NCBI RefSeq assembly: GCF_018613575.1
Contig: NZ_JAGGPX010000017.1
Span: forward strand, 1 to 64,000
From: Planococcus sp. ISL-110
GTDB taxonomy: Bacteria > Bacillota > Bacilli > Bacillales_A > Planococcaceae
Direction: 5' to 3'
Length of the DNA: 64,000 nt
Within the stretch, counting starts at the first letter, position 1. Each line of letters starts with the position of its first letter. Both the position numbers and the translations under genes were made by a program. Below are positions 54,229 through 63,042 of the stretch, in pieces. The notes beneath the pieces are model-generated. The model had not been told where the DNA came from, did not search any database, and worked only from the letters and a program-made list of their open reading frames with translations.

Positions 54229-54660
54229 ATGTATACACTCATGCTGTACGCTCATGTTTTAAGCGCAGCTTTATCCATCGGTCCGTTTTTTGTACTGCTT
54301 CCTTTAGTCAAGCGAATGGAAACAGCAGCAGGTGACGTGCTTGACTCACAAGTCACAACATTCAAGTCTGCTGCGCGCCTTGTTAAACACGCAGGCCATG
54401 TATTGGTCGCAACAGGCATCCTGCTGATTTGGCAAGGGCCATGGGAATGGGGAACTTCATGGATCGTCTGCACCTTGGCCGTAATGGTTGCTTCTGTTTT
54501 TTTCCTGGCGCGCGCCTTTACACCCATTCTCCATCAGTTTGGCAATGAGGATGCCAGTCAATTGCTGCTTGTTAAGAAGCTGAAGCGTTCCTTATGGATT
54601 TATATTTTATTGTTGTTGCTCATGTTGTGGTTCATGGTCGACAAACCGATGTTTTGGTAA
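54229..54660 (+). CDS. membrane protein, DUF2269-like
   Basis: Integral membrane protein of 143 residues with four helices: LMLYAHVLSAALSIGPFFVL, LVKHAGHVLVATGILLIW, TSWIVCTLAVMVASVFFL and IYILLLLLMLWFMV. The pattern fits small DUF2269-type proteins; the family assignment is tentative. It has no clear ribosome binding site, so it may depend on translation of the preceding ASCH gene. A GTG at 54226 directly before the ATG is an alternative start. Confidence 0.6.
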   Translation: MYTLMLYAHVLSAALSIGPFFVLLPLVKRMETAAGDVLDSQVTTFKSAARLVKHAGHVLVATGILLIWQGPWEWGTSWIVCTLAVMVASVFFLARAFTPILHQFGNEDASQLLLVKKLKRSLWIYILLLLLMLWFMVDKPMFW

Positions 54661-54682
54661 CAGGAAAGTGCATACAGCAACC

Positions 54683-54730
54683 TAAAAAGGACGGCACCGC
54701 TCTGCAATGAGCGATGCCGTCCTTTTTTTA
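54683..54730. terminator. bidirectional terminator
   Basis: Long stem with arms AAAAAGGACGGCA and TGCCGTCCTTTTT plus an inner GCTC/GAGC helix; it serves the ASCH operon and the converging sugar transporter operon. Confidence 0.87.
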
Positions 54731-55540
54731 TTAGCCTTTTACTGCCCCTGCCGTCATGCCTGCAACGAAATAGCGCTGCAGGAAAACATAGGCGACGACC
54801 ATAGGCGCTGAAGCAATGATGACGCCTGTAAAGAGCATCGGATAGTTGGTTGAGTATTCGCCCTGGAACTCCAACAAAGCGAGCGGCAGGGTCTTGTAGG
54901 CGTTGTCCGTAATAAACAGCAAAGGATACAATAAATCATTCCAATGCATCACAAATAGAAAAATTGCTGTAGCTGACAAAGAGGGCAGCGACAGTGGGAT
55001 TGCCACTTTAGCGTAAATCATCCAATTTCCAGCCCCATCTATTGTCGAAGCTTCAAACAATTCCTTCGGCAAGGTTTTCATGAATCCGGTCAAGATAAAG
55101 ACAGCTATTGGCATCGTGGTGGAGATATTGACAAGAATCAATCCAAGCAGGCTATTGGTCAGGCTGAGGTCGAGCATCAGCGAGTAGAGGGGAATCATAC
55201 TGACCTGGGCCGGCACCATCATGCCAAGTGTAAACAGAATGAACAAGGAATTGCCCATCCAATTATTGAGCCGAATTATGCCGTAGGCGATCAGCGAAGC
55301 AAAGAACAGTGTCAAAGACACGGAAAACAAAGTGACAATTGCACTGTTCATAAAGTAGCCAGCCATCGTCTGTTCCTGGAATATGGCTGTATAATTCCCA
55401 AACTGGATCCCAGCTTCCGGCAGGCCGAGTGGATTTCTGAACGTTTCCTGAATCGTTTTCATGGAAGTCAAAACCACAATCAGCAAAGGGACTAAAATCA
55501 GCAGTGCATAGATGATAAGAGAAAACCTTCTGAAGAACAA
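54731..55540 (-). CDS. sugar ABC transporter permease, MalG/UgpE type
   Basis: Inner-membrane subunit of a carbohydrate importer, 269 residues, six helices. The cytoplasmic EAA loop is EASTIDGAGNWMIYAKVAIP (about 160-179). The start is a TTG at 55540 preceded by AAAGGAGGG with eight bases between; no in-frame ATG fits. It is the last gene of a binding protein-permease-permease operon. No ATPase is encoded; in Bacillales a shared ATPase (MsmX) often serves such operons. Confidence 0.87.
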   Translation of the reverse strand: MFFRRFSLIIYALLILVPLLIVVLTSMKTIQETFRNPLGLPEAGIQFGNYTAIFQEQTMAGYFMNSAIVTLFSVSLTLFFASLIAYGIIRLNNWMGNSLFILFTLGMMVPAQVSMIPLYSLMLDLSLTNSLLGLILVNISTTMPIAVFILTGFMKTLPKELFEASTIDGAGNWMIYAKVAIPLSLPSLSATAIFLFVMHWNDLLYPLLFITDNAYKTLPLALLEFQGEYSTNYPMLFTGVIIASAPMVVAYVFLQRYFVAGMTAGAVKG

Positions 55541-55593
55541 ACTGTTGCCCTCCTTTCTTAAAACTTAAAGAAACTATAATTTTTTCGATTTTT

Positions 55594-56469
55594 TTAATAA
55601 GAAATCCGATCAGAACGCAGGGCTTTGAACTGCAAGAAGGTAATAATGGCGATAATGATCATGAAAATAACTGAAATGGCGCTCGCGTAGCCAAATTGAT
55701 AGTTTCTGAAGGCGATGTCAAAAATATAGGTGGCAACAATTTCGGTTGAATTATTTGGCCCTCCTCCTGTCATCGCAAAGACCAGGTCGAATGCTTTGAA
55801 CGACTGGATAGTGGTATATGCAATGACGATCGTAGCGGAAGGTGCCAATAGGGGCCACGTCACCGTGCGGAACGTTTGCCATTTGTTGGCGCCTTCTATT
55901 TTGGCCACTTCATAAAGCTCGTCCGGAATCGCCTGCAATCCTGCTACAAAAATGATGAGCATTTGTCCGGCATGGAACCAGATTTGCGTCACGGCCAAAG
56001 AATAGATGGCAATATCAGCGTTTCCAAGCCAGTTTTGAGCCAGGAATCCAAGTCCGACCAGTTCCAATACCTGGTTTAGGATGCCAAGTGACGGATCGTA
56101 AATGAATGACCAGATAAAGGCGACTGAGACAGATGACAGGATGGTTGGGAAAAAATAAAGTGCGCGCAAAAAGATGGTGGTTCTAGTATTTTTCAGGACG
56201 ACCAAGGCGAAAGCCAAGGCGACGAGTGTTTGGAAGACAACGACAACGAGCATGAATTTCAGGTTATTGCCGATGGTCTTCCGGAAAATCGTATCCCCTG
56301 TAAAGGCACGTTCGTAATTGTCGATTCCGACAAACTGAAAGCTTTGGCTTAGCCCATCCCAGTCTGTAAACGAATAAAACAAGGCGCTGATTGTCGGATA
56401 AACAAAGAAAATGGCATATAGGAGAACGCCCGGTAAAAAAAATAAATAAATGGATTTAGAAATTTTCAT
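55594..56469 (-). CDS. sugar ABC transporter permease, MalF/UgpA type
   Basis: Partner permease of 291 residues with about six helices and the EAA loop EVAKIEGANKWQTFRTVTWP (about 186-205). It starts four bases after the binding protein gene stops, with a modest site (CAGGGAATAATAGG). It is tightly linked to the binding protein and the second permease. The sugar is unknown; no glycosidase is adjacent to hint at it. Confidence 0.87.
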   Translation of the reverse strand: MKISKSIYLFFLPGVLLYAIFFVYPTISALFYSFTDWDGLSQSFQFVGIDNYERAFTGDTIFRKTIGNNLKFMLVVVVFQTLVALAFALVVLKNTRTTIFLRALYFFPTILSSVSVAFIWSFIYDPSLGILNQVLELVGLGFLAQNWLGNADIAIYSLAVTQIWFHAGQMLIIFVAGLQAIPDELYEVAKIEGANKWQTFRTVTWPLLAPSATIVIAYTTIQSFKAFDLVFAMTGGGPNNSTEIVATYIFDIAFRNYQFGYASAISVIFMIIIAIITFLQFKALRSDRISY

Positions 56470-56473
56470 CCTA

Positions 56474-57736
56474 TTATTCCCTGTTTTCGTCTACGAGCTG
56501 CTGTGCTTCTTCAGCGGCCGTCATCGGATCTGCTCCGCCCAGTACGTTTTCTATGGAGCTCAGGACAGCAGCCTCAATTTGAGCGTTCGTGATCAGGAAG
56601 CGCGGCTGGAACCGGGTTGTTTTTTCGTCGATCCAATAAGCCGTATTCTGCAATACTTCCGATTCGTATTCAACGTCATTGACTGTCAGGTGCTGGCCGG
56701 TTTCATTGGCGTATTGGGAAGCGATTTCAGGCTGACTGAGAAATGCGATAAACTCTTTTGCCTGTTCTTTCTTTTCCGACTGGCTGTTGACAGCCAGCAT
56801 GAAGGTGGCAGTATTGATTCCTTCGTAAACGGCTTCGCTTTCCTCAACTGTGATCGGGGCCATCAAATCCAGCTGAAGATCAGGGTTCAGATCAAGCAGA
56901 GCGGACATATGGTAAGATCCCGTTGCGAGCATGGCGGCTTCTTCATTGGCTACCATCGCCATGGCAGAATCCTGCGAGGTACCCAGTGCATCATCCTGGA
57001 TATAACCATTTTGCTCAAGCAGCTGGAAATCCTCCAAGGTCTTGACCCACCATTCGTTGGTCAGTGACTCTTCACCATTTTGAAGTTTTTCGAAAATATC
57101 TTCATCGGGTGCATTGTTCATCATCATGCTGTTCATGAATTGGTTGGGGCCAATGTCTGCTCCTGGAAAGGCGATTGGCGTAATGCCATTCTCAAGAAGT
57201 GTGTCAGCCATTTCCTGAAATTCGGTCCAGCTCTTTGGTACTTCCAAGCCTAGCTCTTCGAACATGCCTTTGTTATAGACAGGCATATTGAAGACTAGCT
57301 GATAAGGAAGCGCAAGCTGAGCGTCATCTTTTTGTCCAACACTGATCAGTTCTTCATCGAAATGGGAAACAAAATCCTCGCCGCTCAAATCTTCAAACAA
57401 ACCGGCACTGGCGATTGCTTCGAATTGTGCTCCCGGGAAGGATGTGAAGACGTCACCTGTTGAACCGTCCTGGAGCAGGCGCTGTCCGGTAGCCTGGTAT
57501 TGCTCGGATGGATAAATGGTCATCTCCACTGAAATATTGGGATTTTCGTCTTCAAACTGCGCAATGATATCATCCAATACAGCTTTGTCTTCGCCTCTCC
57601 AGTGAATAAAGCTGATCTGGGTGCTGTCTTCTGCATTTTCATTGCCTGAGTCGCTTGTACTTTCACCCGCGCAGCCGGCGAGCAGTAAGCTTAAAGCTAA
57701 AACCCCCGTTGATAAGATTGAATGAGTTTTCATCAT
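56474..57736 (-). CDS. sugar-binding lipoprotein (family 1)
   Basis: Extracellular solute-binding protein of 420 residues. The lipoprotein signal (GVLALSLLLAGC) puts the lipid-carrying Cys near residue 22. The mature protein carries ISFIHWRGEDKAVLDDIIAQ, MTIYPSEQYQATGQRLLQDG, MPVYNKGMFEELGLEVPKSW and NETGQHLTV, typical of family 1 sugar-binding proteins. GGGAGGAGAAAG precedes the ATG at 57736. A perfect inverted repeat lies 20 or so bases upstream, a likely operator. Confidence 0.87.
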   Translation of the reverse strand: MMKTHSILSTGVLALSLLLAGCAGESTSDSGNENAEDSTQISFIHWRGEDKAVLDDIIAQFEDENPNISVEMTIYPSEQYQATGQRLLQDGSTGDVFTSFPGAQFEAIASAGLFEDLSGEDFVSHFDEELISVGQKDDAQLALPYQLVFNMPVYNKGMFEELGLEVPKSWTEFQEMADTLLENGITPIAFPGADIGPNQFMNSMMMNNAPDEDIFEKLQNGEESLTNEWWVKTLEDFQLLEQNGYIQDDALGTSQDSAMAMVANEEAAMLATGSYHMSALLDLNPDLQLDLMAPITVEESEAVYEGINTATFMLAVNSQSEKKEQAKEFIAFLSQPEIASQYANETGQHLTVNDVEYESEVLQNTAYWIDEKTTRFQPRFLITNAQIEAAVLSSIENVLGGADPMTAAEEAQQLVDENRE

Positions 57737-57757
57737 CTTTCTCCTCCCTCTATTTCA

Positions 57758-57777
57758 AAAGTAAAAACACTTACTTT
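57758..57777 (-). promoter_or_regulatory. inverted repeat, likely operator
   Basis: AAAGTAA (57758-57764) and TTACTTT (57771-57777) are perfect inverted arms around AAACAC, 21 bases upstream of the binding protein gene. It probably binds a sugar-responsive repressor, but no regulator gene lies next to the operon. A TATAAA lies just beyond on the minus strand. Confidence 0.55.
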
Positions 57778-57835
57778 ATTTATACCTTAATCCTGCTGTT
57801 AAATACAGAATTATCTAAATAAGTCATGTTTTTAG

Positions 57836-57864
57836 TTGACAAATACGCTTGAATTGAATAAGAT
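57836..57864 (+). promoter_or_regulatory. sigma-A promoter of trpE-trpG
   Basis: TTGACA (57836-57841), 17 bases, TAAGAT (57859-57864). Transcription would start near 57871, at the head of the T-box leader. Confidence 0.75.
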
Positions 57865-57870
57865 GGGCAC

Positions 57871-58195
57871 AAGCTTTTATGTACGGATTGCGGTTGAAGG
57901 GGTCGGAAGCGACACCGCCGAGTTCCAGTTGAGCAGAGCATAGCAGAGCAAAATCGATGAGTAAGAAGAGTAGCGCAGATCAACCTCTCAAAGAGAGCCA
58001 GTGGCAGGTGGAAACTGGCGGGGTGTCTGAGTGAATGGGCTTATGAGTGATTCTTTGAACAAGTCAGTAGAAGAATCCGTTTCCCCACGTTATCAGGGAT
58101 CAAGTGAAAGCTTTGTCGGCTTTAACATGAGGTGGTACCGCGGTCATTCCGTCCTCTGCAAGGAACAGCTCTGTTCCTGCAGGGGCTTTTTTATT
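57871..58195 (+). promoter_or_regulatory. tryptophan T-box leader
   Basis: The T-box sequence AGGTGGTACCGCGG lies at 58130-58143 (the antiterminator part that meets the tRNA end). A terminator follows: GGAACAG / CTGTTCC within a longer stem, then CTTTTTT near 58185. Stem I elements are seen upstream (GAGTAAGAAGAGTAGC near 57960, GAGCCAGTGG near 57996). A GAA followed by TGG (58036-58038) fits the specifier; TGG is the Trp codon. Uncharged tRNA-Trp would thus turn on trpE-trpG. The specifier reading is by pattern, not folded. Confidence 0.88.
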
Positions 58196-58279
58196 TTCAG
58201 TAGGAAAGCAGAACCAAAGGCACGGAGCTATGCAGTCGGGAAATTTGCCTGCGCTTTTAAGAAATGGAGATGAGTCGAG

Positions 58280-59632
58280 ATGAGTAAAGAAATGAAGACG
58301 AGAAAAATTGATGGAGATTCCTTAACACCGATTGCGGTGTTTAACCGGTTGGCAGGAGAACGCAAATGCCTGCTTGAAAGTTCATTGAAGACAAGTGTCA
58401 CAGGACGCTATTCCTTTATCGGAGCAAATCCGTCGATCGGATTTATCGGCCATGGCCGCCAATTGCGAGAAATCGATTTTCGGACAGGTGCCGAAAAGGT
58501 GCATGACGGCAAACCCCTGGAGCTGATCAAAGGATTGATGCCCCGTTATGAAGCGGAAGTGGAAGGCCTGCCTTTCACGGGTGGCGCCCTTGGCTACATC
58601 GGCTATGACGCGATCCAGGTTTATGAACCGATCAAAGCACCAAAAGAAGACAGCCTACAGATGCCCGATATTCACCTGCAGATCTATGAGACCATCGTAG
58701 TATTTGACCATGTAAAAAATGACGTGACGATTTTAACGTTTGAAGACAAGTTGGATGAAATTGAACGGCAATTGGCCGTGCCGGAAAAATCGGCAGCGGT
58801 GGCGGATCAGGAATCTCTGCAATTCAATTCCAAAACCAGCGATGCCCTTTACCGGAAACAGGTGGAGCAGGCAAAAGACCACATCCGTAAAGGCGATGTT
58901 TTCCAACTGGTCCTGTCACAACGGTTGTCTGCAAGTTATAAAGGGGATGCTTTTTCGCTGTACCGGAAATTGCGCAAGCAAAATCCATCTCCCTATCAGT
59001 TCTTCATCGATTTTGACGGCTATGCCATTGTAGGAGCATCGCCGGAAAGCCTGTTGACGATCCGGGACAGCCATATGGTGACCAACCCGATTGCCGGAAC
59101 ACGCAAACGCGGCAGGACGGTCGAGGAAGATGAACGGTTGGCTGAAGAGCTGGCCGGGGATGAAAAAGAACAGGCAGAACACAAGATGCTGGTGGACCTC
59201 AGCCGCAACGATGTCGGGCGGGTCGCGCAGATTGGAACTGTTGAAGTGCCAAAGTACATGGTTATCGAGAAATACCAGCACGTTATGCACCTAGTATCGG
59301 AAGTCACAGGAGAGCTCGACCAAAAAATGCATCCACTCGATGCATTGGTGTCCTGTCTTCCTGCTGGCACGGTCTCTGGCGCTCCCAAAGTGCGGGCCAT
59401 GCAATTGATACAGGAATTTGAAGAAGAGCGCAGAGGGGTTTATGGAGGGGCTATCGGCTACTTGGGATTCAATGGAAACCTGGATGTTGCACTGGCCATC
59501 CGTACCTTTGTGGTCAAGGATGAAATGGTCCACGTGCAAGCGGGCGCAGGCATTGTCTTTGATTCGGATCCACAGGCAGAATACGAGGAAACGCTGCACA
59601 AAGCGCGTTCACTTACGGAGGTGTTCGGATGA
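58280..59632 (+). CDS. trpE: anthranilate synthase component I
   Basis: Chorismate-using subunit that makes anthranilate, the first step to tryptophan, 450 residues. LLES at residues 31-34 belongs to the tryptophan feedback-binding site and points to TrpE rather than PabB. The catalytic domain shows DVFQLVLSQRL, PSPYQFFIDF, NPIAGTRKRGRTVEEDERL and VSCLPAGTVSGAPKVRAMQL. It has the normal closing sequence. It overlaps trpG by four bases and lies under a tryptophan T-box, which confirms the pathway. No other trp genes are near. Confidence 0.93.
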   Translation: MSKEMKTRKIDGDSLTPIAVFNRLAGERKCLLESSLKTSVTGRYSFIGANPSIGFIGHGRQLREIDFRTGAEKVHDGKPLELIKGLMPRYEAEVEGLPFTGGALGYIGYDAIQVYEPIKAPKEDSLQMPDIHLQIYETIVVFDHVKNDVTILTFEDKLDEIERQLAVPEKSAAVADQESLQFNSKTSDALYRKQVEQAKDHIRKGDVFQLVLSQRLSASYKGDAFSLYRKLRKQNPSPYQFFIDFDGYAIVGASPESLLTIRDSHMVTNPIAGTRKRGRTVEEDERLAEELAGDEKEQAEHKMLVDLSRNDVGRVAQIGTVEVPKYMVIEKYQHVMHLVSEVTGELDQKMHPLDALVSCLPAGTVSGAPKVRAMQLIQEFEEERRGVYGGAIGYLGFNGNLDVALAIRTFVVKDEMVHVQAGAGIVFDSDPQAEYEETLHKARSLTEVFG

Positions 59633-60228
59633 TTCTCCTAATCGATCATTACGATTCGTTTACCTACAATATTTATCAGGCAGTTGCAGCCATGGGCGTT
59701 GAGGTTGAAGTGGTACGCTCTGGTGTTCTGACGCTCGATGAAATCAAAGCGAAAAACCCGCAAGCTATAATTCTTTCGCCGGGACCAGGCCATCCGCTGG
59801 AATTGCCTGAATCAATCAAGCTGATTCAGGAACTGCATCGATCGGTCCCAATCCTCGGGATTTGCTTAGGCCAGCAGCTGATTGGAGCGGCATTTGGTGG
59901 CAAGGTCGTCCAAGCTCCCTTTATTCGCCACGGCAAGGTCTCCGAGGTATCACATGATCATCAAGGGTTGTTCAGAAACATGCCGCTCCCCTTGCCGGTC
60001 ATGCGCTATCATTCGCTTGTACTGGAACCGGAAACCCTGGCAGGCTGTCTGGAGGTCCAATCAAGGGCACTCGATGACGGGACGATCATGGCTGTCAAAC
60101 ATCGGGATTACCCTGTTTACGGAATCCAGTTCCATCCCGAGTCGATCGGGACGCCGAACGGGGTGGAGCTGATGAAAGAATTTATTGAACAGGTGCAGCA
60201 AAAGCAGAAAGCTGCAAGTCATCTATAG
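59629..60228 (+). CDS. trpG: anthranilate synthase component II (glutamine amidotransferase)
   Basis: Glutaminase subunit that supplies ammonia to TrpE, 199 residues. Class I amidotransferase triad: Cys79 in GICLGQQLIG, His169 and Glu171 in YGIQFHPESIGT. MILLIDHYDSFTYNIYQAV is the typical start. It overlaps trpE by four bases. Related proteins may also serve folate synthesis (PabA role); the T-box operon suggests mainly tryptophan here. Confidence 0.92.
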   Translation: MILLIDHYDSFTYNIYQAVAAMGVEVEVVRSGVLTLDEIKAKNPQAIILSPGPGHPLELPESIKLIQELHRSVPILGICLGQQLIGAAFGGKVVQAPFIRHGKVSEVSHDHQGLFRNMPLPLPVMRYHSLVLEPETLAGCLEVQSRALDDGTIMAVKHRDYPVYGIQFHPESIGTPNGVELMKEFIEQVQQKQKAASHL

Positions 60229-60237
60229 AACACACAA

Positions 60238-60266
60238 AATCCCAAGCCACATCGGCTTGGGATTTA
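60238..60266. terminator. bidirectional terminator after trpG
   Basis: Stem AAATCCCAAGCC / GGCTTGGGATTT with a five-base loop. Confidence 0.82.
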
Positions 60267-60314
60267 CTATGGGTTGAAAAGATGATTAAAGCGTTTCATA
60301 TCTGCATCGAATTT

Positions 60315-61169
60315 TTAAGCGCGGATCAATGGCATGGTGCAACAGCGGAAAGCGCCGCCTGACTTGATGATTTCAGAATAATCGACTTCAATTACGTGAA
60401 AGCCGCGGGCGGTTAACTGCTTATTGACATTCCGATTTTGCGGCTGGCTAAAAACTTTACGGTCACCGATGGACAGCACATTGGTGCCGAGCGCAAATTG
60501 CTCTTTTTCGTTGACGCGGATCAGTGTGTAGCGTTCGGCCAGCATCTGGACAGTCGCCATGTCAAGCGCTTCTGGAAAGACCAGCGCTTCAGTTGGCGAC
60601 AGGATATTGAAGACACAGTCGAGGTGCAGGTATTTTTCATTAAAGGAAATAGGGATGACTTCAAAATCCAGTAATTGGAGCTGCAGGTCACGGATGGCTT
60701 TTTTGGACGTTCGGCTGCTGATACCCACGAATACGGTATCGCGGTCCATGATGACGTCGCCGCCTTCGATGCGGTGGCCAGTCAACTGCTTGAAGTTGAC
60801 GTCATGTGCCTCCATCCACTTTTCAAGCTCCTGTTCTTCTCCCTGGCGGATTTCAGAAGCCATTTCGCTGATAAAGACTGTGTCTCCAATGGTGAATCCG
60901 ATGTCGCGCGTGAAAACTTGTTCAGGATATTCTTCAGAGGGTTCGATCAAATCGGTTTGTACGCCTTGATCAATCAATGCTTGAACAAATTCAGTGTGCT
61001 GATGAAGCGCTTTGGCGACATCGATGTTTTCATCTTTATATCTTTTCTGTACGTCATTGATGACATCTTTGATTTCCATATAGCGTGGGGGACAAAGCAG
61101 AACGCGCCGGAGCGGATCGTATTCGCTTTGGCAACGGGCGGATGTACTTTCTTTTATATATGACGACAT
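60315..61169 (-). CDS. dimethylarginine dimethylaminohydrolase-like protein
   Basis: Amidinotransferase/DDAH-superfamily enzyme of 284 residues, similar to B. subtilis YkgA. Landmarks are EYPEQVFTRDIGFTIGD (about 79), HRIEGGDVIM (about 128), HLDCVFNIL (catalytic His, about 182) and the C-terminal GGAFRCCTMPLIRA with the nucleophile Cys. Such enzymes hydrolyse dimethylarginine or other guanidino compounds. The ATG at 61169 follows GGAGG by seven bases; longer frames have no site. Confidence 0.85.
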   Translation of the reverse strand: MSSYIKESTSARCQSEYDPLRRVLLCPPRYMEIKDVINDVQKRYKDENIDVAKALHQHTEFVQALIDQGVQTDLIEPSEEYPEQVFTRDIGFTIGDTVFISEMASEIRQGEEQELEKWMEAHDVNFKQLTGHRIEGGDVIMDRDTVFVGISSRTSKKAIRDLQLQLLDFEVIPISFNEKYLHLDCVFNILSPTEALVFPEALDMATVQMLAERYTLIRVNEKEQFALGTNVLSIGDRKVFSQPQNRNVNKQLTARGFHVIEVDYSEIIKSGGAFRCCTMPLIRA

Positions 61170-61318
61170 ATGGGTTCCTCCAAAAAATATAGTTATTAAT
61201 TCTATATTCCTTTTGGTTAGTAAATTAAAACATTGCAGCAGAAGAGGCTGCACAAAAGAAGCGGGAAATGAGAAGATGAAGAAAGGTGTTTGAATCAATT
61301 AAAAGAGGGGCTATATCA

Positions 61319-61741
61319 ATGGAAATCACTCAACAGGAAGTGGCAGAGGACCGTGATTTCATCCGGAAAAAAGTTATTGAACACAATAATGCGAGTTTAC
61401 CTGGAGAAGAAAAATCTCAATTTGAACAAATGAGCTTTATTGTCCGTAATGATGAGAGAGAAATTATAGGGGGGTTAACGGCTACGGGCTTTTGGCGGCA
61501 TTTGCATATCGATTTTCTATGGGTCGATCCGGCATCCAGAGGGCAGCGGATTGCCGAAAAACTGATGGCTCAAGCAGAAGCATACGCGCGCAGCAAAGAC
61601 CATCGTCTTATGGTCGTCGACACCCTCAGCTTTCAAGCTCCGGCATTTTATAAAAAGCAGGGCTTCTCCGAATTTGGTGTGATCAAGGATTTTCCGGAAG
61701 GCCATAACCACTATTATTTTGAAAAATGGCTGAATATGTAA
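61319..61741 (+). CDS. GNAT acetyltransferase
   Basis: Small acetyltransferase of 140 residues. The acetyl-CoA loop is VDPASRGQRIAEKLMAQAEA (about 71-90), and YKKQGFSEFGVIKDFPEGHN lies near the end. The ATG at 61319 follows AGAGGGG. The substrate is unknown. It is divergent to the DDAH-like gene and ends at a shared terminator. Confidence 0.83.
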   Translation: MEITQQEVAEDRDFIRKKVIEHNNASLPGEEKSQFEQMSFIVRNDEREIIGGLTATGFWRHLHIDFLWVDPASRGQRIAEKLMAQAEAYARSKDHRLMVVDTLSFQAPAFYKKQGFSEFGVIKDFPEGHNHYYFEKWLNM

Positions 61742-61845
61742 GTTGAACTTAGAAAATCATCATTGCGTACACTGCTCTGCCCAGCGCAGCTGTTTTATAG
61801 AATATCGGCAGAGAAACGTTATTAGTTTAACTTAATAGAGTGCAA

Positions 61846-61880
61846 TAAAAAAACGGAAGCCCGAGAGCTTCCGTTTTTTT
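61846..61880. terminator. bidirectional terminator
   Basis: Stem AAAAACGGAAGC / GCTTCCGTTTTT with loop CCGAGA. Confidence 0.86.
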
Positions 61881-62262
61881 ACTGCTGTTCTTGATAAAAC
61901 ACTTTATCAACATTGTATTTGGCTTTTTGCGTGTTGATCAAATATGTTTCGTAAATATCGCGCTCCATTGGATCTTCTATAATGGAAACAGTGATGCGGT
62001 ATACTTCTTCACGATGGTTTTTCAACGGTGATACCGAATCTTCGAAATGTTTTTTCACGCGCTGGCGAAGTTTGCGGGCTTTTCCGACAAACAACAACTC
62101 TCCGCTGTGATTGAAAAATTGGATGATGCCGCCTTTATCGCGCGGAATATCGTGCAAATCGATAAAGCCGAATAACGGTTTGATGACAGCTTCGTCACCT
62201 GTAATTTCCTGTTTGCGCTGTGTAATCGTCACATCCGCTTTTGGTGGTTGAATATTAATCAT
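61879..62262 (-). CDS. GIY-YIG nuclease-domain protein
   Basis: Protein of 127 residues with a short GIY-YIG-like core: GGIIQFFNHSGELLFVGKAR (the usual YxxxN/GKA pattern), then LRQRVKKHF and a later Glu in DIYETYLINTQKAKYNV. This resembles the N-terminal nuclease domain of UvrC. The first 30 residues are unconserved. The ATG at 62262 follows AGAGGA by ten bases; a GTG at 62271 sits on that site. Function is likely DNA-related but not shown. Confidence 0.75.
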   Translation of the reverse strand: MINIQPPKADVTITQRKQEITGDEAVIKPLFGFIDLHDIPRDKGGIIQFFNHSGELLFVGKARKLRQRVKKHFEDSVSPLKNHREEVYRITVSIIEDPMERDIYETYLINTQKAKYNVDKVFYQEQQ

Positions 62263-62304
62263 GCTTATCACGTCCTCTAGTTATCGTATTGCCTATTTTA
62301 ACAC

Positions 62305-62337
62305 AAAAAAGAGCGGAAATCCATCCGCTCTTTTTTA
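62305..62337 (-). terminator. terminator after the oxidoreductase gene
   Basis: Stem AAAAGAGCGGA / TCCGCTCTTTT with a six-base loop. On the minus strand it lies 20 bases after the oxidoreductase stop. Confidence 0.83.
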
Positions 62338-62356
62338 CCTGCTATTACAGTCTTTT

Positions 62357-63004
62357 CTATAAAGAGTCTAATTGGTCGCTGGCTGGCTGATCGCCTTGCA
62401 GCACTTCAAATACTTTGTTATAAGTATTGCTGCGGTCAAGAACTCCGACCAGTATATGAGCCACGTCCGCTCTTGGAATGGATCTTCCTTCCAATGAAGA
62501 AAATCCTTTTAGAGAAACTTCAATCTTCTCAGATTTGTCTTCGTCAGAAAGTGCTCCAGGACGGACAATGGTGTAATCCAAATCGGTCGTTTGCAGCAGA
62601 TCATCTGCTGTGCGTTTGGCTACAAGATACGGTTTCATCGCTTCGCCGCCGGCATCAGGGTCATTCGATCCCACCGATCCTAATTGAACAAAACGTTTGA
62701 TGCCTTTTTCCTGTGCGTATTGAGCCGCTTTAACCGAGCCCCATAAATCGATGGTCAAGGTCTTGTCAGCTCCTGTAGAAGGTCCAGAACCTGCAGCGAA
62801 AATGACAGCATCCACGCCTTTAAAGGCATCGCTGAAATCTTTTTCCAAATCCGCGAGTACGACTTTGTCAGCTCCAAGTTCTTTCATTTTGTCTACCTGT
62901 TCTTCTTTACGGACCATTGCGGTCGCTTGATGGTTTGATTCGGCTAATTCTTTGACAACGTTGCGGCCGACTTGACCGTTGGCGCCAATAACTAATACGT
63001 TCAT
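62357..63004 (-). CDS. yhfK: NAD(P)-binding oxidoreductase, YhfK-like
   Basis: Atypical short-chain dehydrogenase of 215 residues. The dinucleotide loop is VIGANGQVGRNVV (about 5-17), DAVIFAAGSGPSTGADKT follows, and YLVAKRTADDLLQTTDLDYT carries the Tyr-x3-Lys pair. The length and pattern match B. subtilis YhfK, which I recall as a general stress protein. A strong sigma-B-like promoter is just upstream, which fits. AAAGGAGTGG precedes the ATG. Confidence 0.82.
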   Translation of the reverse strand: MNVLVIGANGQVGRNVVKELAESNHQATAMVRKEEQVDKMKELGADKVVLADLEKDFSDAFKGVDAVIFAAGSGPSTGADKTLTIDLWGSVKAAQYAQEKGIKRFVQLGSVGSNDPDAGGEAMKPYLVAKRTADDLLQTTDLDYTIVRPGALSDEDKSEKIEVSLKGFSSLEGRSIPRADVAHILVGVLDRSNTYNKVFEVLQGDQPASDQLDSL

Positions 63005-63042
63005 TCGATTCCACTCCTTTAATTGTCTTCACCCTGTTTATG

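Noticed and set aside
56450-57067. A 205-codon frame antisense to the sugar-binding lipoprotein
   Set aside because: No start site and no family; the lipoprotein is well supported.
58280-60228. Para-aminobenzoate synthase (pabB-pabA) instead of trpE-trpG
   Set aside because: The LLES feedback motif and the tryptophan T-box favour tryptophan synthesis; no folate genes follow.
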